Positions 5,285 through 10,774 of a stretch of DNA of 10,774 nt are shown piece by piece. Position numbers and translations under genes: made by a program. This DNA is from CAZTYW01 sp964617695. Its GTDB lineage: Bacteria; Chloroflexota; Dehalococcoidia; UBA2247; RBG-13-53-26. The DNA lies in assembly GCA_964617695.1 (NCBI GenBank), contig CAZTYW010000068.1, forward strand, positions 1 to 10,774. The letters are read 5' to 3'. Every line of letters starts with the position of its first letter. Position 1 is the stretch's first letter. A model generated the notes under the pieces. That model had not been told where the DNA came from. It worked only from the letters and a program-made list of their open reading frames with translations, and ran no database searches.

Positions 5285-6792
5285 TCTTCCTCCAGGCCGA
5301 GCCCCAGGACCCCAGGGTTCATTATGCTGTTCGGGTCCAGGGCCTTCTTGATCGCCTTCATGAAGGCGATATACTCGGGTTTGGCCCTCTTCATCAGGTA
5401 CTGGCTTTCCTTTCCGATTCTATAGAGCGCTACGGAACCCGTGTCCATGTAGTTCTCCATCACTGCCTCGTACAGCTGCTTGGCCCGTTTCACGTTCCGG
5501 TCCTGGTTGGTTATGAAATCGACCGGCGTCGACACTACACTCTGGCACACCCCGCCACTGCCGAGAAGCTGCGGGAAGATGTAGAAGGCGTCCGCTCCTA
5601 TCATTGGCATGCCGCCGGTCATGGCGTCCTGGTTTTTCTTCATGATCTCCAGGGTGCTCTCCACCACTGCTTTCCAGCGAAGGAGCGGGGCCACCGAGCA
5701 GGTGCAGGTGTCATTCGGCCCCATGACTTTCCCATAGAGGCCCCCCGCTGCCCACTCCCCGGTGTCAACCACCGTCAGGTTCAGCGCTCGCATGAACCCC
5801 TGCACCGGTACCAGCGTGCCGCCGTACTCCCTGGCCATCTTGTCTATGGCCTTCTTCTGGGCTTTGAAGATCCCCCTGTCATAGGCCTCCGTCGTCAGCG
5901 CAACGATGTCTCTCTCGCCAAGCAGCGGGCCAATCATCTTCTTCATCGATTCGTGAAGGGCGAAATAGGCTATGCCCCATAGCTCCGTAACATAGCCGTG
6001 CCATTGCACCTTGAACATGAACTGGACCTGCGAATCCGTGTCTGGGAAAGTGTAGACCAGGGTGTCAGAGAAGTCAGGAAGCGGATACGTCTTCATGGTA
6101 ACTTCCGTTATTACCCCGAACGCTCCGGCGGACCCGAGGAAAACGCCAACCAGGTCTGCACCATAGCAGTACCTGTAGTACCAGTCCGTTACCCTGGTAT
6201 TTGCCAGGGAGCCCGTTTCGATGATGTCCCCATTTGGCAACACAACCTGCAGGGTTAGAACGTTCTCATTGACCCAACCGTATTTCGGGCTGTTTATTGA
6301 GAAGCAGTTGCCCCCGATTCCACCTCCGAGGGTGCCGCCAAGGAAGCCGTGAGGCCCCCGAACGCCCACGGTGATTCCCTTCTTGGCAAGCTCATGATGC
6401 AACTCACCCCACCTGATACCAGGCTGGAACCGCACTGCATTCAGTCCTTCCTGGTAGTCCAACACCTTGTTCATGTCGGTGGTGTCCAGCATGATGCCGC
6501 CAAGCTTCTTGAGCGGAGTGGCTGCCGCCGTCATGTCCTCACCGCCCCCCCTCGGTATGATGGGCACCCTGTGTGCGTTGGCCAGTTTGACTATCTCGGA
6601 GACTTGCTGGGTGGTCTGGGGCTTGACCACGACGTCGGGGGCTCCGTACTCCTCACTCAGGGGATGGAAGAACACGCCGCCAAAGTCCTCTATGGCGTAC
6701 GTCCACCTGGTGACCTCGTCTGTCCGCACGTACTTCGCCCCCACGATGGCTTCCAACTCCTGGACGAGCTCTTTCGTTTTGACCTCTTCCAT
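5281..6792 (-). CDS. FAD-binding oxidoreductase, GlcD / VAO (PCMH) superfamily
   Basis: A 503-residue flavoprotein. The PCMH FAD domain is clear: VPIIPRGGG (76-84), GFLGGTLGGGIGGN (149-162) and VFLGSAGAFGVITEVTMK (217-234). The C-terminal FAD-oxidase domain ends in LDPNSIMNPG (485-494), the usual family ending. GlcD and D-lactate dehydrogenases oxidise 2-hydroxy acids; other members oxidise 4-alkylphenols. The metal-binding H-x-G-D-G-N motif of the D-lactate dehydrogenase group is not visible, so the substrate is open. The ATG at 6792 is chosen because GGGGG lies seven bases upstream and the protein then begins at a normal position; an upstream ATG at 6885 would add 31 low-complexity residues. 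The Fe-S gene overlaps its stop, indicating a two-subunit dehydrogenase. A 148-base gap separates it from the CoA-transferase upstream, so it may also have its own promoter, which I could not identify. Confidence 0.93.
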   Translation of the reverse strand: MEEVKTKELVQELEAIVGAKYVRTDEVTRWTYAIEDFGGVFFHPLSEEYGAPDVVVKPQTTQQVSEIVKLANAHRVPIIPRGGGEDMTAAATPLKKLGGIMLDTTDMNKVLDYQEGLNAVRFQPGIRWGELHHELAKKGITVGVRGPHGFLGGTLGGGIGGNCFSINSPKYGWVNENVLTLQVVLPNGDIIETGSLANTRVTDWYYRYCYGADLVGVFLGSAGAFGVITEVTMKTYPLPDFSDTLVYTFPDTDSQVQFMFKVQWHGYVTELWGIAYFALHESMKKMIGPLLGERDIVALTTEAYDRGIFKAQKKAIDKMAREYGGTLVPVQGFMRALNLTVVDTGEWAAGGLYGKVMGPNDTCTCSVAPLLRWKAVVESTLEIMKKNQDAMTGGMPMIGADAFYIFPQLLGSGGVCQSVVSTPVDFITNQDRNVKRAKQLYEAVMENYMDTGSVALYRIGKESQYLMKRAKPEYIAFMKAIKKALDPNSIMNPGVLGLGLEEE

Positions 6793-6899
6793 CTGGCCAC
6801 CCCCTTTCTGGAGAGGACTCGTTGACGCTACACCCGGAAGGCCACCATTGCCTTCACTGCCGGGCGCCAGCCACGGAGCGGACACGCGGCAACCGGCCA

Positions 6900-6927
6900 G
6901 TCTGGCTTACACGTTGCGCCGTCTGGC
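6900..6927. repeat. Two direct 7-bp repeats spaced 21 bp
   Basis: GTCTGGC occurs at 6900-6906 and 6921-6927, exactly two helical turns apart, in the 148-base gap before the FAD gene. The first copy also forms part of the GCCAG-A-CTGGC palindrome. Tandem spacing of this kind can mark a regulator site, but 7-mers can recur by chance. Confidence 0.25.
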
Positions 6928-6940
6928 AGTGACCACGTTT

Positions 6941-8146
6941 TCACGCCGTGTCGAGTACTTTCTCTTCCTTTAGCCGGTCTATCTCCTGTTGAGACAGGTG
7001 CAGCAAGTCACGGCATATGTCCTCAGTGTGCTGGCCCAGGAGCGGGGCCGGCCTGCTCGGCGGCAGGGTGGTCCCGGACATCCTGAAGGGTATGCCCGGG
7101 TAGACCCTTTTTCCCGCTACGGGATGGTCGACTTCTATCAGGGCATTCAGCCACTTGAGCTGCGGGTCGTTTATGGTGTCAACGGACCGCTGTGCCACAC
7201 CTGCGGCTATGCCGGCCGCCTGCATGATGTTCATCACCTCGGTGGGCTCATGCTGCTTGGTCCACTCGGTGATCAGCCTGTCCAGCTCGTCAACATTCCT
7301 CAGACGGCTGACCGTGTCGGCGAATTTGGGGTCCCTGGTCCAACCAGGATTGCCGATGGCGCTGCAGAAGCGGTCCCACTCATCATTGGTGAATACGCTT
7401 ATGGCGCACCACTCGTCATTGCCCTTGCAGCGATAGCAGCCGTGAGGCGCAGCATACAGGCTGCGGTTGCCCACCGCCTTGGGCACCCGCTGGTTTATGG
7501 TGTAGTCGAGGTAGAAGTCCCCAATGAGGGATGCTGCCACCTCAATCTGGGACATGTCAATGAACTGCCCCTTGCCGGTGCGGTGCCTGTAGTCGAGGGC
7601 TGCCAGGACGGCAAATACGGCCTGCTTGCTGGCCATGTGATCGGGGAGGGGCACGTTGGCGCCCACAGGATAGGGGTCTTCCGGATGGGCCCACAGGTAC
7701 AGCAAGCCGGAGGCCGCGGCGAGCATCGGGCCATACGCCTGATAGTCGCTGTAGGGGCCACCCGAGCCAAAGCCCTGGCTGCTCAGATAGATGATGTCAG
7801 GCTTGATCTTGCGGACGTTCTCATAGTCAAGGCTAAGGCTCTGCATAACACCGCCGCGGAAGTTCTCTCCCAGGATGTCGGTCATCTTGACCAGCTCTTT
7901 GACAAGCTCCTGGCCTTTCTCAGTCTTCAGGTTCACACCGAAGCTCCGCTTGCTGCGGTTCGACTCGTTGAACCCGGCAATGTTGTTCATGTCGGCCCCG
8001 ATGGTCCTCATAAAATCGGGGTTGTCTCTCGACTCTATCTTGATGACGTCGGCCCCAAACTCTCCGAGTATCTTGCCGAAGTCAGGAATCACAGCACCGG
8101 TACCAAAGCTCAGGACTCTTATTTCTGCCAGTGGAGCGTTCGGCAT
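6941..8146 (-). CDS. CaiB/BaiF family (class III) CoA-transferase B
   Basis: A 401-residue enzyme, normal family length. The N-terminus (IRVLSFGTGAVIPDFGKILGEFGADVIKIE) is the CoA-binding Rossmann-like start. Asp169 in L-P-D-H lies before AVFAVLAALDYRHRTGKGQFIDMS (176-199) and is at the same position as the catalytic aspartate of formyl-CoA transferase. The late PGIPFRMSGT (350-359) and the ending R-P-A-P-L-L-G-Q-H-T (365-374) are also typical. Class III enzymes move CoA from a donor thioester to a carboxylic acid through an aspartyl-CoA mixed anhydride and form interlocked dimers. The ATG at 8146 has AGGGGG about five bases upstream. It begins 13 bases after CoA-transferase A, so the two are co-transcribed and might form a heteromer as BbsE/BbsF do. 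Substrate unknown. Confidence 0.93.
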   Translation of the reverse strand: MPNAPLAEIRVLSFGTGAVIPDFGKILGEFGADVIKIESRDNPDFMRTIGADMNNIAGFNESNRSKRSFGVNLKTEKGQELVKELVKMTDILGENFRGGVMQSLSLDYENVRKIKPDIIYLSSQGFGSGGPYSDYQAYGPMLAAASGLLYLWAHPEDPYPVGANVPLPDHMASKQAVFAVLAALDYRHRTGKGQFIDMSQIEVAASLIGDFYLDYTINQRVPKAVGNRSLYAAPHGCYRCKGNDEWCAISVFTNDEWDRFCSAIGNPGWTRDPKFADTVSRLRNVDELDRLITEWTKQHEPTEVMNIMQAAGIAAGVAQRSVDTINDPQLKWLNALIEVDHPVAGKRVYPGIPFRMSGTTLPPSRPAPLLGQHTEDICRDLLHLSQQEIDRLKEEKVLDTA

Positions 8147-8159
8147 TTCGACCCCCTTC

Positions 8160-9377
8160 CTATATGACCCCAGCCCGTCTCAGGGCTGCCAGGTCTTGTT
8201 TCGTCAGACCCAGTTCCTGGCAGTAGTACTTCTCGTTGTGCTGGCCAAGGCATGGCGCCGGGCGCCGCACAGCGCACGACGTCTCTGACCACTTGTACGG
8301 AGGCCCTGGACAGCCAAACTTGCCCACCACCGGATGATCCACGTCGACGAAGAACTTCCGGGCCTTCGTATGAGCGCTATTCACGAAGCCTTCCACGTTC
8401 CAGATGGGAACGATGGGCACCCCTTCCCTGTGCCCGGCTTCGAAGAGTTCCACCATGGTGTACTTGGTGGTGAAGTCCAGCATCAGGGCATACAGGTCCT
8501 GCGCGTTGGCAATGCGGTAGAGAAACTCCCTCCACTCGGGCAGGCACAGCACGTCAGGACTGCCCAGCACCTTCACCAGCGCATCCCACTGCCTTGGGGT
8601 GAGGGCCACCACCCGGACGAGCCCGTCCTTGCACGGATAGACGGGGTATATCGAAGCACCAAACCGCTCTTCAGGCGGAGGAGGAGGCATGTCAGGGTTT
8701 ACGTTGTAGGAGTACATCGACACCATCCACGGATAGAGGCCGAGGCGTGAGCATTCATGCGTCGAAACGTCACAGTACTGCCCCTCGCCGGTGGTGCTCC
8801 TCTGGTACAGGGCCACCATTATCGAAATGGCGGCGATCAAAGAAGCGGCATCATACGACGGCGTCCCCGGCAAATTGATGGGTGCGCCATCAGAGAAGCC
8901 GCTGGTAATCATGGTAGTGCTGAGGGCATAGTGGACGATGTCCGAACCCTTCCAGTCCTTGTAAGGGCCCGTCTGGCCGAAATCGGTGATGCTGGCCATG
9001 ACAAGCTTGGGACTGGTCTCCTTCAGCACTTCGTAGTCAAGACCGAGGCCCTTCATGTAGCCCGGAGGATAGGTCTCTATCAGAACATCCGCCGTCTCCA
9101 CCAGTCTCTTGAAGATAGCCCTGCCGTCGGACGCCTCCATGTCGAGGGTTATCCCGTACTTGTTGGCATTGCGATACAGGAAGTAGAGGCTCTTCTCGAT
9201 GTGCGGGTCGTCGCCGGCGAAGGGCGGCACATTGCGGGTCGGGTCCCCTCTGGGGTTCTCAACCTTGATAACCTCAGCGCCCTGGTCCGCCAGCAGCTTG
9301 GTGCAATAGCTGCCCTTATTGTCCGCAAGGTCCAGTACGCGATATGCGCTGAGCGAACCCTCATGGTTTTCTGACAC
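8160..9377 (-). CDS. CaiB/BaiF family (class III) CoA-transferase A, first gene of the operon
   Basis: A 405-residue paralogue of the next gene. Visible family marks are Y-R-V-L-D-L-A (12-18), L-A-D-Q-G-A-E-V-I-K-V-E-N-P-R-G-D (29-45), Asp176 in S-Y-D-A-A-S as the candidate catalytic aspartate, TGEGQYCDVSTHE (196-208) and RPAPCLGQHN (372-381). A run of five prolines (231-235) lies roughly where family members carry the flexible loop that closes the active site; the effect is unknown. Start is GTG, supported by an excellent AAGGAGGTG ribosome site (9383-9391) seven bases away, and no upstream ATG fits. It is the first gene after the predicted promoter at 9499-9527 and leads the operon of transferases, FAD protein, Fe-S protein and small protein. 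As the two transferases differ clearly in sequence, they may recognise different partners or form one heterodimer. Confidence 0.93.
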   Translation of the reverse strand: MSENHEGSLSAYRVLDLADNKGSYCTKLLADQGAEVIKVENPRGDPTRNVPPFAGDDPHIEKSLYFLYRNANKYGITLDMEASDGRAIFKRLVETADVLIETYPPGYMKGLGLDYEVLKETSPKLVMASITDFGQTGPYKDWKGSDIVHYALSTTMITSGFSDGAPINLPGTPSYDAASLIAAISIMVALYQRSTTGEGQYCDVSTHECSRLGLYPWMVSMYSYNVNPDMPPPPPEERFGASIYPVYPCKDGLVRVVALTPRQWDALVKVLGSPDVLCLPEWREFLYRIANAQDLYALMLDFTTKYTMVELFEAGHREGVPIVPIWNVEGFVNSAHTKARKFFVDVDHPVVGKFGCPGPPYKWSETSCAVRRPAPCLGQHNEKYYCQELGLTKQDLAALRRAGVI

Positions 9378-9382
9378 AGTGA

Positions 9383-9391
9383 CACCTCCTT
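9383..9391 (-). promoter_or_regulatory. Strong Shine-Dalgarno site for CoA-transferase A
   Basis: AAGGAGGTG on the minus strand is the near-perfect anti-16S complement, with seven bases between GGAGG and the GTG start. It decides the start codon and is the strongest ribosome site in the window. Confidence 0.85.
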
Positions 9392-9472
9392 CGGTGATGG
9401 CACACTGAGAGGTGAGTGGAAGGACGAACGGAACGAAAAGACAGCTTCACCCCCCGAGCGTGCTTGCCTTTT

Positions 9473-9495
9473 CTGAAAAGTAGAACCCTTTTCAG
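9473..9495. repeat. Perfect inverted repeat at the start of the CoA-transferase operon
   Basis: CTGAAAAG-N7-CTTTTCAG has two perfect 8-bp arms and a 7-base centre. It begins three bases after the predicted -10 box and covers the predicted transcription start, the classic place for a repressor operator. No T-run follows on either strand, which argues against a terminator. The 23-bp length suits a dimeric helix-turn-helix regulator, but none is encoded here. Confidence 0.5.
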
Positions 9496-9498
9496 GTA

Positions 9499-9527
9499 AT
9501 CATACCTTAAGAGCCCTGATTTGAGAA
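9499..9527 (-). promoter_or_regulatory. Predicted sigma70-type promoter of the CoA-transferase/redox operon
   Basis: On the minus strand TTCTCA (9522-9527) and TATGAT (9499-9504) are separated by 17 bases. The -10 matches consensus at five of six positions, the -35 at four. The predicted start is near 9492, giving a leader of about 115 bases to the GTG at 9377. Together with the dyad and the terminator candidate at 9636-9664 this is what the 310-base gap 9378-9687 holds; no gene is seen there. Confidence 0.5.
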
Positions 9528-9621
9528 GGCCAGGCGTACCGATCGACGATCCCGCTGTGGTCTCTTTCCGTGCCCGGCCAGGGGTGGACGGAGCCAAGTC
9601 GACTGGGTCCGCCAGGGGTAG

Positions 9622-9638
9622 TTTGTGCGTGGCACAAA
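9622..9638. repeat. Perfect hairpin/dyad TTTGTGC-GTG-GCACAAA
   Basis: Two perfect 7-bp arms around a 3-base centre, next to and overlapping by three bases the terminator candidate at 9636-9664. It may be a second 3' hairpin for the hydrolase transcript, or a protein site about 100 bases upstream of the operon promoter. Confidence 0.35.
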
Positions 9639-9664
9639 AGCGCTGACCGGCAGCTATGCAGCGC
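9636..9664 (-). terminator. Possible intrinsic terminator of the alpha/beta hydrolase gene
   Basis: On the minus strand GCGCTG, a 13-base loop and CAGCGC are followed by TTTT, starting 23 bases past the hydrolase stop. The stem is GC-rich with a short T-run, and a further hairpin follows directly. This is the best terminator-like signal in the window. Confidence 0.45.
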
Positions 9665-9687
9665 CCCCGGCGGCGGGCCTCTCGGGT

Positions 9688-10428
9688 CTAGAGGTATCTC
9701 CTGAACCAGCCCAGTGTCAGTCCCACCACCCGTTCGAGGTGGCCGGGATCGTCGAAGCTGTGGTTCCCGCCGGCGATTATCTCCAGTTGCCTGGGCTCCC
9801 CGGCACTGTCGTACAGGTCGCAGGCGTCACGTACCGGCACGGTCTCATCGTCGGTGCCCTGTATGATCAACAGGGGACGACCGATGGTGGCAGCCGCCTG
9901 GCAGATGTCGTACTTCTGCATGTCTTCCAGCACACCCAACTTCAGCCTGCGGCCTGAGGGAAGGTCGAAGAACTCGCCGCTGCGGTAGCTGGCGAAGAGT
10001 TCGTCCATCGCCATAGCAGGCCTGCAGGGTGTAGCCATCACCACCACGGCCTTTATCCTGGCGTCACGGGCCGCCAGCGCCACCATGCCGCCAAAGCTGG
10101 AGCCCACGACCCCTATCCTCTTTATGTCAACCCCAGCGCCGTCTACAAAGTCGATGGCAGCTATCAGGTCTTCGATCCTGCTGCTGAGCGTGGTGTCCTC
10201 GAACTGTCCTTCGCTCTTCTCAGCCCCCTCTCCACAGCCCCGGTAGCTGAACCTCAAACTGGCGAAGCCCGCATCGTATAACCTGCTGGCCAACACCAGC
10301 CACTTGTCGCCATCCTTGCTGCTCTCCAGACCGTGAGACAGAATGACACAGGGCGCCCCAGAATAGGGGAGCCCGAGATCGGCAAACAGTAGGCAGCCGT
10401 GGCTGCGAAAGCTGACAACCTGCTCCAT
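9688..10428 (-). CDS. Alpha/beta hydrolase (serine hydrolase, S33/Hydrolase_4-like)
   Basis: A 246-residue cytoplasmic alpha/beta-hydrolase without signal peptide. The parts are in order: oxyanion-hole strand VILSHGLESSKDGDKW (28-43), RFSYRGCGEG (59-68), nucleophile elbow G109-x-S111-x-G113 (VVGSSFGG), acid Asp194 in G-T-D-D-E-T-V-P, and His223 in G-G-N-H-S-F. The full Ser-Asp-His triad suggests an active esterase, thioesterase or related hydrolase; peptide or lipid substrates cannot be told apart from sequence. A CoA-thioesterase role would fit the neighbouring genes but is speculation. The ATG at 10428 has GAGG five bases upstream. It has its own promoter candidate at 10472-10500 and a terminator-like hairpin after the stop, so it is probably a single-gene unit separate from the operon that follows. 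Confidence 0.92.
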   Translation of the reverse strand: MEQVVSFRSHGCLLFADLGLPYSGAPCVILSHGLESSKDGDKWLVLASRLYDAGFASLRFSYRGCGEGAEKSEGQFEDTTLSSRIEDLIAAIDFVDGAGVDIKRIGVVGSSFGGMVALAARDARIKAVVVMATPCRPAMAMDELFASYRSGEFFDLPSGRRLKLGVLEDMQKYDICQAAATIGRPLLIIQGTDDETVPVRDACDLYDSAGEPRQLEIIAGGNHSFDDPGHLERVVGLTLGWFRRYL

Positions 10429-10471
10429 GGTGTCCTCGAAACCCGAACCTCAGAGGCGGCTTCCCGGTCAC

Positions 10472-10500
10472 AGTGTAGCATGACATGCCTGCATGCTCAA
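10472..10500 (-). promoter_or_regulatory. Predicted promoter of the alpha/beta hydrolase gene
   Basis: On the minus strand TTGAGC (10495-10500), a 17-base spacer ending in TGC, and TACACT (10472-10477) form a -35 / extended -10 promoter with four of six matches in each box. The leader would be about 36 bases. The spacer and its edge contain repeated GCATG words in both orientations (10478-10496), which could be a regulator site. Confidence 0.45.
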
Positions 10501-10633
10501 AAGCCTGGCGCACCACCAAAGAGGGGGCAAAAGAAATGCAGAGAAAAGTCAACAGGATGGCAACGCCCTGCGTCCCCCATGGTCAGGGCTCTGCTGCCAG
10601 ACGGGGGCAAAGACGAAGGCCTCTACGGCCCGC

Positions 10634-10774
10634 TCAGTAGACCTCTTTCCTCTGCATGGCTACGCCGGCCAGCACCAGCGCAGCCACGATTACCCCTATC
10701 CAGACCCCCAAAGACACTGCAGGGTTCACCGTGAAAGCCAGCTCCGTCGGGCACATTGGGTTACCGAGCCGGAA
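10634..10774 (-). CDS. C-terminal part of an unknown membrane protein (cut by window edge)
   Basis: Forty-six codons followed by a TGA stop, open to the window edge and therefore partial at its 5' end. The readable part has a short polar segment, N-P-M-C-P-T-E-L-A-F-T (5-15), and then one strong hydrophobic helix (about 20-39, V-S-L-G-V-W-I-G-V-I-V and onward). It ends in the basic tail M-Q-R-K-E-V-Y. This topology fits the last helix of a transporter or permease, or a C-terminally anchored surface protein. The family cannot be named from this fragment. It lies 205 bases upstream of the hydrolase start on the same strand; the hydrolase promoter in between suggests separate transcription. Confidence 0.55.
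   Translation of the reverse strand, partial: FRLGNPMCPTELAFTVNPAVSLGVWIGVIVAALVLAGVAMQRKEVY

Noticed and set aside
6793..6885. A 31-residue N-terminal extension of the FAD protein from an upstream ATG.
   Set aside because: The segment is low in complexity and Gly/Pro/Ser-rich, is not part of the family domain, and the good ribosome site serves the ATG at 6792.
6989..8167. A 392-codon plus-strand open frame across CoA-transferase B.
   Set aside because: It is a mirror frame of a clear CaiB/BaiF gene caused by high GC content, with no recognisable domain and no ribosome-site support.
1..10774. CRISPR array, tRNA/rRNA genes, insertion sequence, prophage or defence system.
   Set aside because: No regularly spaced repeats, tRNA-like folds, transposase or recombinase motifs, or phage or defence domains were seen; the window reads as chromosomal metabolic genes.

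Overview
This GC-rich bacterial window carries nine readable genes plus one cut by the right edge. All but one are on the minus strand. The gene content suggests an anaerobic or metabolically versatile bacterium that processes organic acids as CoA thioesters: paired CaiB/BaiF CoA-transferases, a GlcD-like flavoprotein with an HdrD/GlcF-like iron-sulfur partner, a nitronate monooxygenase-like flavoprotein, a CoA-type Nudix enzyme and a DUF6506 protein. This mix recalls uncultured Chloroflexota (Dehalococcoidia-type) genomes or some anaerobic deltaproteobacteria. That assignment is an inference from gene content, as no marker gene is present. Shine-Dalgarno sites are G-rich and several starts are GTG. 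Five sigma70-like promoter candidates, each with a 17-bp spacer, can be read by eye.

Layout from right to left, the direction of minus-strand transcription. At 10634-10774 is the C-terminus of an unknown protein ending in one membrane helix. At 9688-10428 is an alpha/beta hydrolase with its own promoter and a possible terminator. The main operon follows: CoA-transferase A (8160-9377), CoA-transferase B (6941-8146), FAD-binding oxidoreductase (5281-6792), two-CCG-domain Fe-S protein (4040-5284) and an unrecognised 147-residue protein (3594-4037). Gaps or overlaps inside it are -4 to 13 bases, except for 148 bases before the FAD gene. A 346-base gap with a promoter and RNA-hairpin potential leads to a DUF2953 membrane-anchored protein (2615-3247).

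The DUF6506 gene (2201-2518) is the only plus-strand gene. It is divergent from a Nudix hydrolase (1070-1831), which is followed by the nitronate monooxygenase-like gene (35-997). The 369-base divergent region holds both promoters, a perfect dyad near the Nudix transcription start, and a G-tract in the sense orientation of the Nudix leader.

A working model: the two transferases make a heterodimer, or a pair of enzymes, that moves CoA onto an organic acid. The FAD/Fe-S pair oxidises a related substrate and passes electrons to a quinone or a heterodisulfide-reductase-like acceptor. The Nudix enzyme may trim CoA or acyl-CoA. The substrate cannot be read from the sequence. The most unusual points are a nitronate monooxygenase-like protein lacking the usual active-site His, a Nudix box split by an insertion, a widened first Fe-S cysteine motif, the unrecognised small protein coupled to the redox pair, and different perfect dyads placed at two promoter starts.
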